Below, piece by piece: positions 1 through 10,101 of a DNA stretch of 64,000 nucleotides. The translations under genes were made by a program, and so were the position numbers. The stretch lies in the NCBI GenBank assembly GCA_009193035.1, contig SWDT01000453.1, forward strand, positions 62,001 to 126,000. Direction: 5' to 3'. Within the stretch, counting starts at the first letter, position 1; the number at the start of each line of letters is the position of its first letter. The notes beneath the pieces were generated by a model that was not told the DNA's origin, did no database searches, and saw only the letters and a program-made list of their open reading frames with translations. Source of the DNA: Halicephalobus mephisto. Its lineage: Eukaryota > Nematoda > Chromadorea > Rhabditida > Panagrolaimidae.

Positions 1-59
1 GCTGCAAACTGATATATATAATTGAAACTATATATTCGCATATCGCACATTCAAAGTTC

Positions 60-328
60 ACAAACAATACTAAAGTTAAACCCTTGTACTTTTGATCCAA
101 CTCATCCGTCGGTGCGAGTCTTCTGTTCCTAGGACCTTGGGATTCTTCTTATCATCTAGCTTGTTTTCGGTCAACCGGGCCTCTAATGGGAGATATGCAG
201 AGGGCTTCGCTTCTTTAGCCTACAAGCAGCTTGCGGGCTAGGCTTCTAACTGCCGGTCTTCGGTTGGGAATCGAGCCCGGATCTCGTGAATTTGAATTCA
301 CGTGTACTACCATTGTACTATCCGAGGA
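60..328 (-). mobile_element. SINE-like element with a tRNA-derived head (257-328)
   Basis: Read on the minus strand, 328 to 257 folds like a degenerate tRNA. The ends TCCTCGG and CCGAAGA pair with one mismatch, an A-box-like stretch (ATAGTACAATGGTAGTA) is present, and a B-box-like GGCTCGATTCC lies near the end. The anticodon arm gives a loop of 6 or 8 rather than 7, so a working tRNA gene is unlikely. The GC-richer body continues to about 60 and does not look coding. This pattern fits a tRNA-derived SINE or a tRNA pseudogene. The element limits are approximate. Confidence 0.5.
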
Positions 329-511
329 CTAAACTGATATATAACTCATTTTAAAACTCAGTTTATCCTTGAAAATCGTTTACGCGAGAAAATTTTACAA
401 ACATTTTTTTTAACAATTAAAGAAGATATAATTATTTCAGTTTTAAAGATGTAGTTGAAGTTATCTTGTTAAATAAGTTTGAAATACATGATTGTAATGA
501 AAGTAATATCA

Positions 512-1807
512 TTAATGAGTTACTTTTACTTGAAAGGCCATAACTTGATTTGTTTGGCTAACTTCGGTTCTTTTGATTGTGGCCCAGACGGCTTTTCTGA
601 CATCTCGACTCATGACAAAGATGGCGTATCCATTAGCCACATCCACAACATCTGAGACCAAGTACAGTGTCCATTCTGAATACTTCCCAAACTCTTGGTA
701 TCTCGCCACCATCACATCCCGGAAGATGAAGTATGCAGTCACAATGAGATTGATAAAAACTAAAATCGTTGCAGCATATGCGAGATTTATTTCCATCCGA
801 TATTTGGAGTTGACAGATCCTCTCATGGCTCTGATCTTGAAGTACAAAATAACGTGAACAATCACAACAATAGAAATGCAAATATAGTTGTTAAATCTCC
901 ATACAGTATTGTAAATGAACTAAAATCATAGTTTATATACATTGTTATTTTACTAGGAAAATCCCTGATGATGGGTTTTCGTGGTGAAACTAATGATTTC
1001 TGAAAACTCACTGAAATGGTGGGATCCACAAAGACAGGTCCGAAATTCCTGGTTACCACATATCCATCGAAGTTGATCTTTGTGGACGCAATCTCCCCTC
1101 CTGTGAACAGAATCGGAGAAGCCAGGACGAATGAGTACACAGCAACTGTCACGAGGACAATGTTCGTCACTCTGCTCGTGCAGTACTGTAATACTCCATT
1201 TATTACTTATGCTATTCAAACATCAGTATATGTTACGTAAAATGTCGAAATACAATTTTAATAGACTAACCTTTAGGTAAAAGTTCCTCATCATTATCGA
1301 AATAAATCTGTTCAACGTTGAAAGTATGGAATATTGATATTGCATAAAAGCTAAAATGATTACTAATTAGTTCATTTTTAAAAAGATTTAACGAACAAAA
1401 CCACCAGATGGCGAAATATAGAATAGTACAGTAGGCATTGTTCTGGTTATACGGTAGAAACAGCGGTATATCGACTCCCCAATACGGTAGCTTTTTAATT
1501 ACGTAAAACAAATATGCCCTAAAGTAAACAATTAATATTCAAAATTTTTTAAAACTCACATAATGTCACAGAAACCGAAAGCGACGAAAATGTTGAAAAA
1601 ACTGGAATTGAATGGAAATTTGTTTTTGTTCTTAATTATTGTATAAACGATAATCGTATAAAGTGGAATGGAGACTAAAAGTGTGTATGCGGTAACTGCT
1701 TTCGTAACGACAGTAAAAATGTTGACGAGTTCGAGTCCTGAATCTGAAATCAAATTTTATCACAATTTAAATCATATGGATTTATAATTACTTATTTCAG
1801 AAGACAT
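512..1807 (-). CDS. Seven-transmembrane chemoreceptor, srg-superfamily (copy 1)
   Basis: Probable chemosensory G-protein-coupled receptor of the nematode serpentine receptor gamma superfamily, expected in the membrane of sensory cilia. Six exons: 1807-1792, 1743-1560, 1518-1397, 1350-1271, 1185-1012, 919-512. All junctions keep frame and give 327 aa, a usual length. The start MSSE lies in a 16-base first exon. Visible marks are several hydrophobic segments, the family-like SILSTLNRFISIMM stretch after the third membrane segment, and a C-terminal TM7-type region (YSEWTLYLVSDVVDVANGYAIF) followed by a short basic tail. No frameshift or internal stop is seen. A close paralogue lies at 4114-6064 with the same intron positions. 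The exact subfamily (srg versus srv) is not settled by eye, and the ligand is unknown. Confidence 0.8.
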
Positions 1808-2917
1808 TTTTGATGATAAATTTCGATGTAAGAGTTAATATTAAACTTTGTCAAACTTCTTGGTTAACCGCGACTTTCAATTCCTCAGGGGGTATCGGAT
1901 TAAAGAATATGCCGGTAAGAAATATATGAATTAATGGACTAAATTCATCAAATCAGGATTAATTTTGATACACAATAGTTGTAGTACACGTTTTCACCGA
2001 TATCTGATGAACGATACGTTCTACCACGAATTTGGCTCGGGATAAATGCTTTTTGAATGATAATACAGTAAAAAAGAGAAAAAAAGTGAATTTCAGTGTA
2101 TGTGAATACCACAGGAAATAGTCAAACTGTCAAGATCTTAAGAATCACAGTACTTCGAACATTCAGTTATTTTTGTTCGAAAATCTACTTGCGCTGAAAA
2201 ACAAACAACCTCATTATGATTGGCAGATAAACTTCAGCAGAAGTTCACTTTATCTTTTTTGGTTATCCTTGAGCTAATGACCGAATAAACAAAGATTATC
2301 AAAAACTGTCTCAATGATAGCGGAAAAGAGGAAACTCTACATATATGTAGGTGTATGTGTCAATTGCCATTAAAATGTGAAAGTTCGAGGACTTTTTATA
2401 ATAATCTGTAACCTTTTCTAAAGACAGTAATCAAAAGAATTCCCAAAAGGGGAATTAAAATGTGGATTTTTAAATATTTCCACTTATTTCTTTCACTTGT
2501 GCCATTCTTGGTAAAATTTTTTATTATTAATCATAAATGTCACTTTTTATCTCAAGTGTTAAAATTACGGTAAACATAAATTTTAATTGAAATAAACAGT
2601 TAAAGTGGCTGTAAGTTTGAAACATCGAAATCAAAGGAAGAACAAACATGTAACTTAAAAACGCTTTGTGAAGATCAAAATGCTAAAAACCCCGGTATTT
2701 GACAGAGTCGTTGGATTGTTGTCTTCAGAATCGACAAGTTGAAACTGAAATATAAAGAGTTATTACTAATCAAATTAAGTGTCCATGTGATATTTCAACT
2801 TTATCATGTGTTAAAATGAACGTTAAAAATTTAATTTCTCTGATTTTATTAAATAAAACTCAGTAATCGCGCAATTCTATCCTGATTTCTTAAAATATGA
2901 GGATCGAATACCGCTTA
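1808..2917. other. Intergenic region upstream of chemoreceptor copy 1
   Basis: No coding region is seen. The part to about 2310 is the duplicated upstream DNA shared with 6065-6560. From 2310 to 2917 I see AT-rich sequence with no clear feature. Confidence 0.6.
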
Positions 2918-3262
2918 TCGACGCAATCGAAGATGACAATAGTGGATAACAGCAGATAAATCATCAAGGCAAGAGACAAGCAGACCTCTACACTTCACTA
3001 TTAACGTCCCTGATTCGCATTTTGCGTTTATCGTAATTATATTATTTAAGTAATTGCAATATATTTTATATGATTTAAGTAATTGCAATGTATTTTATAT
3101 TATTTAAGTAATTGCAATGTATTTTATGATTTAAGTAATTGTAATGTATTATGCATTATGTCTTATATCTTGCTTTGCCGCGGTTGTTATAATTATCACT
3201 TTCTTTGGTTTAATTACCAAACTTTGGGGCAATAGAACCCAATACTAATCAGTAGTAAGAAA
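2918..3262 (+). repeat. Dispersed repeat, copy A, containing an SL1-like motif
   Basis: It matches 42139-42554 in the opposite orientation along most of its length. It starts near TCGACGCAATCGAAGATG and ends near AATACTAATCAGTAGTAAGAA. The middle holds a short local array of ATTTAAGTAATTGCAATGTA-type units (about 3040-3150). Bases 3207-3228 begin GGTTTAATTACC and match 19 of 22 positions of the nematode SL1 leader as I remember it. No coding potential is evident. Confidence 0.65.
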
Positions 3263-4113
3263 AATTACTGCGTTTTCTGCTGAAAACATGATTTAATATC
3301 ACAACAAATCCTAAATTTTTCATTTAGCTTTGTAAAATGACAAGAGTTACTTGAAAATTCCTTCGCAGGTTTGTCTGTAAGTTGCTGACTTCAGAATTCG
3401 CAAGGTGAAAAAGTGATTTATTTCCGATTTTTATTACTCTATGAAAAATCCATGTTTGATGTAATAAAGATTGTAGTCCTTCAAACCTAATTTGCACGAT
3501 TACTTCGTCGTCAGAAACAAGTTCTCTGATTTTTGTTTCTAGTGAGACGCAATTTCGATTTTTATTCTTTAATATTTATATTCAAATGGAATTGTGGACG
3601 GTAAATAAGGTTGGTTAAGGATTCTACTGTGAACGTAAAGAGTGTAGGTTCCTACTGTATATGCAACTCAGAACTGCTTTATTTTTCACACAAAATCAGA
3701 AGGAATAGGAAAAGTAGATCTTCATTCAGCTTTAACTTTAGATTCGGAACCGATGGATTTGATAGTTTTATTTTATATCTTCTTTGTTGGGATATAACAG
3801 ACAAAATTACTCGTTCAAATGTGTAATTGTATAAATTACATAAAATTTTTACATATTTTTACAAATCCCAATTTTAACGAAGGTTGATGTTCCTTCAAAC
3901 AGTTATTAAGTGCATTTTGATTAAATCGGTCTTGATATGCCCAAACAGACTCTTCTGAAAATATTTATGAGGACATTTTCAAAAACAATCATCCGATTTT
4001 CAAACATTGTTTCAACAATTACTGAATCGACATTTTTTAACTTGAGGACTGTAGTTCATTTTGGCTTATGCTGAGAAGGCCAAAAATAAATGATTAAAAT
4101 CAAACTAATATAG
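3263..4113. other. Intergenic region between the chemoreceptor copies
   Basis: Unremarkable AT-rich sequence. A 71-codon open frame at 3611-3826 (plus) has no recognisable motif and is probably chance. Confidence 0.5.
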
Positions 4114-6064
4114 TTAACGACTTTGCTTTAATGGAATAATTGTAGCCTGGTTCGATTGAACGCTTTTGGTTTTTTTAATTAAGCCCAAGACGGCCTTCCT
4201 GACATCTCCGCTTGTGAAGAAGATAGCGTATCCATTAGCCACATCCACAACATCTGAGATCAGGTACAGTGTCCATTCTGAATACTTCCCGAACTCTTGG
4301 TATCTCGCTATCATCACATCCCGGAAGATGAAATATCCCGTCGTAACGAGGTAGGTAAACACCAAGAACGCTGCAGGATACACAAGATTTATTTCGATAC
4401 GGTATTTGGAGTTTATAGATGTCCTTCTAGCCCTGATCTTCAGGTACAAAATAACATGTAGAATCACGACAACAGTAAGAGAAAAATAGTTGTTAAATCT
4501 CCATACAGTGTTGTAAATGAACTAAAATCATAGTTTATATACATTGTTATTTTACTAGAGAAATCCCTGATGATGGGTTTTCGCGGTGAAACTAATGATT
4601 TCTGAAAACTCACTGAAATGGTGGGATCCACAAAGACAGGTCCGAAATTCCTGGTTACCACATATCCATCGAAGTTGATCTTTGTAGAAGCAATCTCCCC
4701 TCCTGTGAACAGAATCGGAGACGCCAGGACGAATGAGTACACAGCAACTGTCACGAGGACGATGTTCGTCACTCTGCTCGTGCAGTACTGTAATATTCCA
4801 TTTATTACTCGGATTCTTATAAATGCGTAAATTTTTGAAAGATAATTCCGTAAAATTCAATTTTAACAAGAGCTTCCAAAACCTAGTTGGAACTAAAAGC
4901 TCTAGCTTTTATCAAACGCACCATTTTGAGAACGTTTAAAATACAGTGGAATCTAGATATAAGGCACCCAGGCTATAAGGCACGATTTTAAGGAATTTTA
5001 GCCATATTTGACCCTCGGTAAAAAATACCCCATGCTATAAGGCACGATTTGTCCGGTCCCTTGAGGGTGCCTTATATCCAGATTCAACTGTATCTAGTAC
5101 ATTCTTAAAACTTGTGGATTGTTAAGTAATGTTTTCAATATACACAAAAAGTTTTAACTTCCTTGTGCTAAAAATGTATAAAATGTGCTGAATTTCCGCT
5201 ACAGATGATTCTTTAATCTCTGTATATTTTTCACGTCATAAAAGGTCATGTACTTTCTCCGGAACTTATTATAACTTTTATTAAATGTTAATATTTTTCG
5301 CAAGAACTCTAACTTTTGTCACAAGTGTCACATGCTTCTGAAAATTGCGATAATTGTGTTACATTCTTTGTTAAAATAATTGTTGCTATAAATACTGTGT
5401 GCAATAATGACGTTTCCATTTATTACTAATTTAAAAGTTACTATTTTTGTATAAATTTATCTAAATGTTGTAACCTCATGATCTCCCTAATGACTAGTGA
5501 TGCAATTCTTTTCAGTTCCAGCAAACCAACCTTGAGATAAAAGTTCCTCATCATTATGGCGGTAAATCTGTTCAAGGTTGAAAGTATCAGGTATTGATAC
5601 TTCATGAAAGCTGAAAGAATGGACAATTAACTGTTTTTAAATATGTTTAACGAACAAAACCACCAGATGGCGAAATATAGAATAGTACAATAGGCATTGT
5701 TCTGGTTATACGGTAGAAACAGAGGCACATCGACTCCCCAATACGGTAGCTTTTTAAATATGTAATAAAAATAAGCCCTAAATTAAGTAATTAGTACTCG
5801 AGTATTTTCTAAAAACTAACATTATATCGCACATGCCTAAGGCGACGAAAATGTTGAAAAAACTGGAATCAAACGGCGATGTTCTTTTGTTTTTGATTAT
5901 TATATAGACGATAACCATGTAAAGTGGGATGGACACTGACAGAGTGTATATGGTAACTACCTTCGTGACAACGGTGAAAACATTAACCAGTTGGATTCCT
6001 GAGACCAAAATTAAGTTCTAAGAAACCGGAAAGTAAATTTATAATTACCTGTTTGAGAAGACAT
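4114..6064 (-). CDS. Seven-transmembrane chemoreceptor, srg-superfamily (copy 2)
   Basis: Paralogue of the gene at 512-1807 and probably also a chemosensory receptor. Six exons: 6064-6049, 5998-5821, 5777-5656, 5610-5531, 4787-4614, 4521-4114. They join in frame to 325 aa. The second exon is six bases shorter than in copy 1; the other exon lengths are identical. The start is MSSQTGIQL. The LSTLNRFTAIMM stretch and the TM7 segment (YSEWTLYLISDVVDVANGYA) are kept. Exon 5 is nearly identical to copy 1, while the C-terminal tail (TKSVQSNQATIIPLKQSR) differs, which suggests partial gene conversion or faster divergence of the tail. The intron 4788-5530 has received a MITE. There is no sign of pseudogenisation. 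Confidence 0.8.
4944..5090. mobile_element. 147-bp MITE with 26-bp terminal inverted repeats and TA target duplication
   Basis: The left end starts CAGTGGAATCTAGATATAAG and runs through GCACCC. The right end is its reverse complement with two mismatches over 26 bases. Both ends are flanked by TA (4942-4943 and 5091-5092), as expected for Tc1/mariner or pogo-type transposition. Inside are two copies of CTATAAGGCACGATTT. It sits in the fourth intron of chemoreceptor copy 2 and is absent from the same intron of copy 1, so it inserted after the duplication or was lost from copy 1. There is no transposase, so it is non-autonomous. Confidence 0.85.
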
Positions 6065-8625
6065 CTTTGGCAACAATATTCAATGCAAAAGTAATATCAA
6101 AGTATATCCTACTTCTTGGTTCATTACCGCTCTGAAGTTCTCAAGGGGTATCGGATTGGAGAATATGCCGGTAAGAAATATATGAATTAATGGACTAAAT
6201 TCATCAAATCGGGATTAATTTTGATATACAATAGTTTTAATACACGTTTTCACCGATATCTGATGAACGATACGTTCTACCACGAATTTGTCTCGGGATA
6301 AATGCTTTTTGAATGATAATACAGTAAAAAAGAGAAAGAAGGTGATATTTCAATGTATTTGAATATCATAGGAAATAGTCAAACTGTCAAGATCTCAAGA
6401 ATCACAGTACTTCGAACATCCAGTTATTTTTGTTCGAAATTCTACTTGTGCTGAAAAATGTGCAAATTTGTCATGATCGATATACATGTTTCAATCAACT
6501 TTCGCTCTATTTTTCCTAGGTTGTCTTTGAGCTTAAGAACGAACGAGATTATCAACAGAGATTTTCGTGACAAGAGTTGATTATACTCTTAAGTTGTTGT
6601 TTGCAAGAAATTGGTTTATATCTGGGAGTAAATACCGTGTTAGTCCTCAGGGACCTTTGGGGTGCCATTAGACTTTGTTTTTTCCCAATCTGCCTTCTGT
6701 GGTTAATTCGATTCGTATCGGAGAGGAAGTTTACTATGGTTACCAGGGACTTTTGTGACAGAAGTGTATTTTAAATTCTAGGATGTTAAAATATATACAT
6801 ACAGTAGAACTACTAAGTTCTCCAGAGGACGAAGCGAGGAAGATAACTTGATCGTCTTAATGAAAAAAAAATGAAAAAAACGATAAAAATGACGCAACTG
6901 AGAAAACTTTCTTCTAGCTACAGTAAGAAAGCTGATTAATACATAGTTCCCGTCCCGGAACCAAATACCTATCTAATATCCACACAGTTGGACTCAATTG
7001 TATTAATCTTAAATACATTCCCAAATGAAGGAAATTAAATAATAAAAAAATTTAATTTTCCCTGTTGTGAATTTCTTCATGTACATTTTTCTAAGTCCAC
7101 AATATTGATGGCATTAGTTTCACTGTTCTCGACTATTTCAAGAACCAATCTCATGTCGTGATTATCATAAATTGCATTATCATAGAAGATAACAACAGCG
7201 TTAATTACATGTTTAAAAATTCCCTTCTATTACAAATTTTTAGAATTTTCTCTTTCATAAAAAAAAATGAAATTGGATATGTATATACAAATCTACAGCC
7301 TTCCAATGGACAGTAGATTACAAAAGCTTCAGAATTTTATACATTATTCTATATATACAAAAAAATTTAACTTTTGGTTTTTAAAAATTTCGAAATGAAA
7401 AAAAAAATATAATAATAGTCACATTTTTATGAATATTCGACATTTGTGACGAAAATTAAAACTTAATAGTGATGACTTATATCTGTTACTATACTAAAAG
7501 TTACTTTTTTGTGTGTAGGGATTTAGGATAGTGATTATTTTTAACCCAAATCAGGCTTTCTAGTCACTATCCGAAAAAATAATTCCAATACAAACAAAAA
7601 AAGCGTAACTTAGCTCCGTAACAATTCCGAAATGAAAAAAAATATAACAATCGTCACATTTTCGTGAATATTTGACTTTTCTGACAAAAATTAAAATGTA
7701 ATAGTGACGATTTTTGTTTGTTACTGTACTAAAAATTACACTTTTTGTGTGATAAAAAATGTCTTTTACTTCAAGTAGACAAAAAAAGTAACTTTCGGCA
7801 CAGAAACAGATAGAAATCGTCACTATTAAGTTCCAATTTTTATCATGTCAAATATTCACGAAAAATGTGACTATTATTATATTTTTGTTAAATTTCGCAA
7901 TTGTTACAAGATCGAAAGTTATGTTTTTTGTGTGTATTAAAATTACGGTAGAATTAGTGTGATTCAAAAAAGTAGTCAAGGTCGCTGTATACGAAGAGCA
8001 ACATCGGAATCAAAATTGAAGGATCTTAGAGAACGTAGTCGCTCAGCGGATATTTGAATTTTGCAAAACTTTTAAATTTTCGAATATTTCTAAATTGTTG
8101 GTTTTACATCTATTAAGTTCCAATTTAAATATATACTTTATGAATTCTATGTGCTCCATAGGTTTTAATTAAAAAATATTTTTTATTTAATAAAAACCAA
8201 AAGTAGAATATCTCAAAAAATCACTTCGTCACAAGATACAAGAAGAAACTTAAGCAATATTTCTTATAAAAATAAATAATTACATTTACAGTACATTTAA
8301 AAATAAAAAACAATTTCGAGGGATTTAAGTACTTAATAAAGATCCATAATAATCTAGAAATCCAGTATTTGACAAATTTCTGAATTATTTTTAATTTAAA
8401 AAAATTATTTTCTGACAAATGAACCAAATTTGTAGATAACATACCAAAGTCACTATCCACCGTAAACCTCTGATCTAGAAGGATAAACTCCGTACTTACC
8501 ACGGCATACTGTACTCGGCACTTCTGCAATCCAATTCTAAAGTAAATTGATTTAAAAATTACTCGTCTGAATTAACCTCGACATTTTTATAAATTTCCAT
8601 AAACTCAACAAAAATTAATAAAAGT
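6065..8625. other. Intergenic region with an old repeat element
   Basis: To about 6560 this is the duplicated chemoreceptor upstream DNA. A moderately GC-rich stretch at 6580-6775 has a 65-codon open frame without recognisable motif. The segment 7375-7930 is an old copy of the 209-bp-repeat element family (listed separately). The remainder is AT-rich with no feature I can support. Confidence 0.5.
7375..7930. repeat. Degenerate copy of the dispersed element with inverted-repeat ends
   Basis: It shares blocks with 43070-43875, 60711-61240 and 63290-63790: GGATAGTGATT, CTAGTCACTATCC, TAATAGTGACGATTTTTGTTTG and a tail close to AAAGTTATGTTTTTTGTGTG. Its two ends are roughly inverted to each other (ACAAAAAAATTTAACTTTTG at the left). 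It is more diverged than the other copies, hence older. Confidence 0.55.
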
Positions 8626-9577
8626 TCATTTTTTCCTTTCGTAGATCCATTTGTAGACTGCCGGCTTCGTGGCACTGCCCTTCTTTTCCAAGGTTGGTTT
8701 CAGAGTTCTTCCTTTAGAATCTTGCAAGTCTTTCTTGAGCTGCAGCTTCTGAAGGACAACGTTGAGTTCTTTTTCTCGCTCTAACCTCATCCGCAACTCC
8801 TTGTACTGAGCACGTCGTTTCTTTTCAACTTCCTAAATGGATTAAAATTAACATAAATCGCGGAAAACGTTCCTAACCTTGATGGCTTCTTTATCCTCTG
8901 CTGCGGTGACGGCCTTTTTGGTAATCAAGTCCTTCGGAAGTCGGTTGTACCTGCGACCAAGCAGTCCAGGTTCGGTTTGGAAGTACTCCGCCGGATCAAA
9001 GTTCCTGGCTGAAATCCGACCTGAGGGAAATGATGGAATACGACAACTTACCTTCGTCCTCGTCGTCTACAAAGATAATATGCTTACTTCCACTGCTGGC
9101 TTCTGAATCTGCGAGATGGAGAACTGACTTTAGTTTTTCAATTTTTTGTCTTTCAGCAGAAAGCTTGTGCTTGATGTAGTGTAGATCCCGGACTCCTTCG
9201 AACTTCTTTTGCACTAGTGTTTCGTCATCAGAATCCGGAGAAAGTTCTCTGTGAACTCCGTCGAACTGGAATTCAATGATTATGGCAATTTTCCATATAT
9301 GAACACTCACCCCGACGCCGCTTCTGGTCATGTGATGGTGGTACTCATCCGGATTCCTTTCCAGAGCCTTCTGTCTGAGCCGTTGCAGCTTTTCAGCCTT
9401 CTCATGATGGTCCTTTGCCCGAACAAGCCAGTCCTTCTTGTGCTGAAGATATCCGGCAGATTCACGACTGTAGGGCTAAAATTTAAAATTTAAAAAATCA
9501 GAGTTATTTTAAAACTTTACCTGTGGACGTTCTCTATGGATCTTCTGATTAATTTTAGAAAGCTTTTTCAGCGACAT
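8626..9577 (-). CDS. UTP11: UTP11, U3 snoRNA-associated small-subunit processome protein
   Basis: Nucleolar protein of the U3 small-subunit processome, needed for 18S rRNA maturation. Five exons: 9577-9521, 9475-9311, 9265-9052, 9008-8878, 8832-8626. They join in frame to 257 aa, close to the roughly 250 aa usual for the family. Family marks are the basic N-terminus MSKK-like MSLKKLSKINQKIHRERPQ, the block KALERNPDEYHHHMTRSGV near residues 60-75, IKHKLSAERQKIEKLKSVLH in the middle, and a charged Lys/Glu-rich C-terminus ending YKWIYERKEK. The gene is divergent from CLASRP with 524 bp between start codons, so the two may share a promoter. I find no anomaly. Confidence 0.92.
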
Positions 9578-10101
9578 TTTAGGATCGATAATCAGAACCA
9601 AAGGAGATAGGATAAGTCGAAAGTCGGAGGTAGAAGTCGAAGAACGTCGAGCCAACGCGTGGCGTGAGGCACGTTTCGCCAAACGTTTTTCGAAGATCTT
9701 TTTAGATTTTTTAAAATATTTACTTTTTAACCTCCTTTTATTACTTTTATTATTAAAAGTAAAAGCAATAAAAAAAGTGAGAATTTAAGCAAAAATCAAA
9801 AAATTTCAAAGTAATTTAGACGAATAAGAACGTTTTTAAAATTTGCTTTTGAAAACTTAGATTTGTTTGAATATGTATTTTTATTCGTTAATTTTACTTT
9901 TTATTGTTGTAAATAAAAGTTAAAAAGTAGTAGGTTAAAAATTTAGGTAAAAGTTGGAGCAATGTCGAAATAACGTTTGGCGTTAAGGGACGTTTCGCCA
10001 AACGCGCTGTTTCGACGATTTTCTTTGAGAATTTTGAGTTCGATTTTTTCTAATTTTTTTTCTTGTTAATTTTCTTTTTTATCAGTTTTACACATTAACT
10101 G
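9578..10101. promoter_or_regulatory. Divergent promoter region UTP11/CLASRP with repeated E2F-like palindrome
   Basis: The 15-mer ACGTTTCGCCAAACG occurs at 9671-9685 and again at 9990-10004, with a related AACGTTTGGCGTT at 9972-9984. Its core TTTCGCCAAA reads TTTGGCGAAA on the other strand, which resembles an E2F/DP-type site; this reading is inference. The rest is AT-rich. TTTTTTATCAG at 10075-10085 is a good splice acceptor 16 bases before the CLASRP start codon and is probably its trans-splice site. Confidence 0.5.

Larger units (their letters stand above)
512..6560. repeat. Tandem segmental duplication carrying the two chemoreceptor genes
   Basis: The unit 512 to about 2310 is repeated at 4114 to about 6560. 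Similarity covers all six exons and also the upstream non-coding DNA: about 1855-2180 matches about 6100-6440, for example the stretch with ATATGAATTAATGGAC. So the promoter was copied with the gene. The second copy is longer because its intron between exons 4 and 5 (4788-5530) is 743 bp instead of 85 bp. Confidence 0.8.

Noticed and set aside
257..328. Functional tRNA gene
   Set aside because: Anticodon loop size is wrong and the acceptor stem has a mismatch; better read as SINE head or pseudogene.
3611..3826. 71-codon open frame, plus strand
   Set aside because: No recognisable motif, no splice or start context; AT-rich intergenic DNA.
6577..6774. 65-codon open frame with hydrophobic stretch, plus strand
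   Set aside because: Short, no partner exons, and partly inside the duplicated upstream region of the chemoreceptors.
8221..8529. 102-codon open frame, minus strand
   Set aside because: Composition is AT-driven and the product shows no motif; the UTP11 gene ends just after it.
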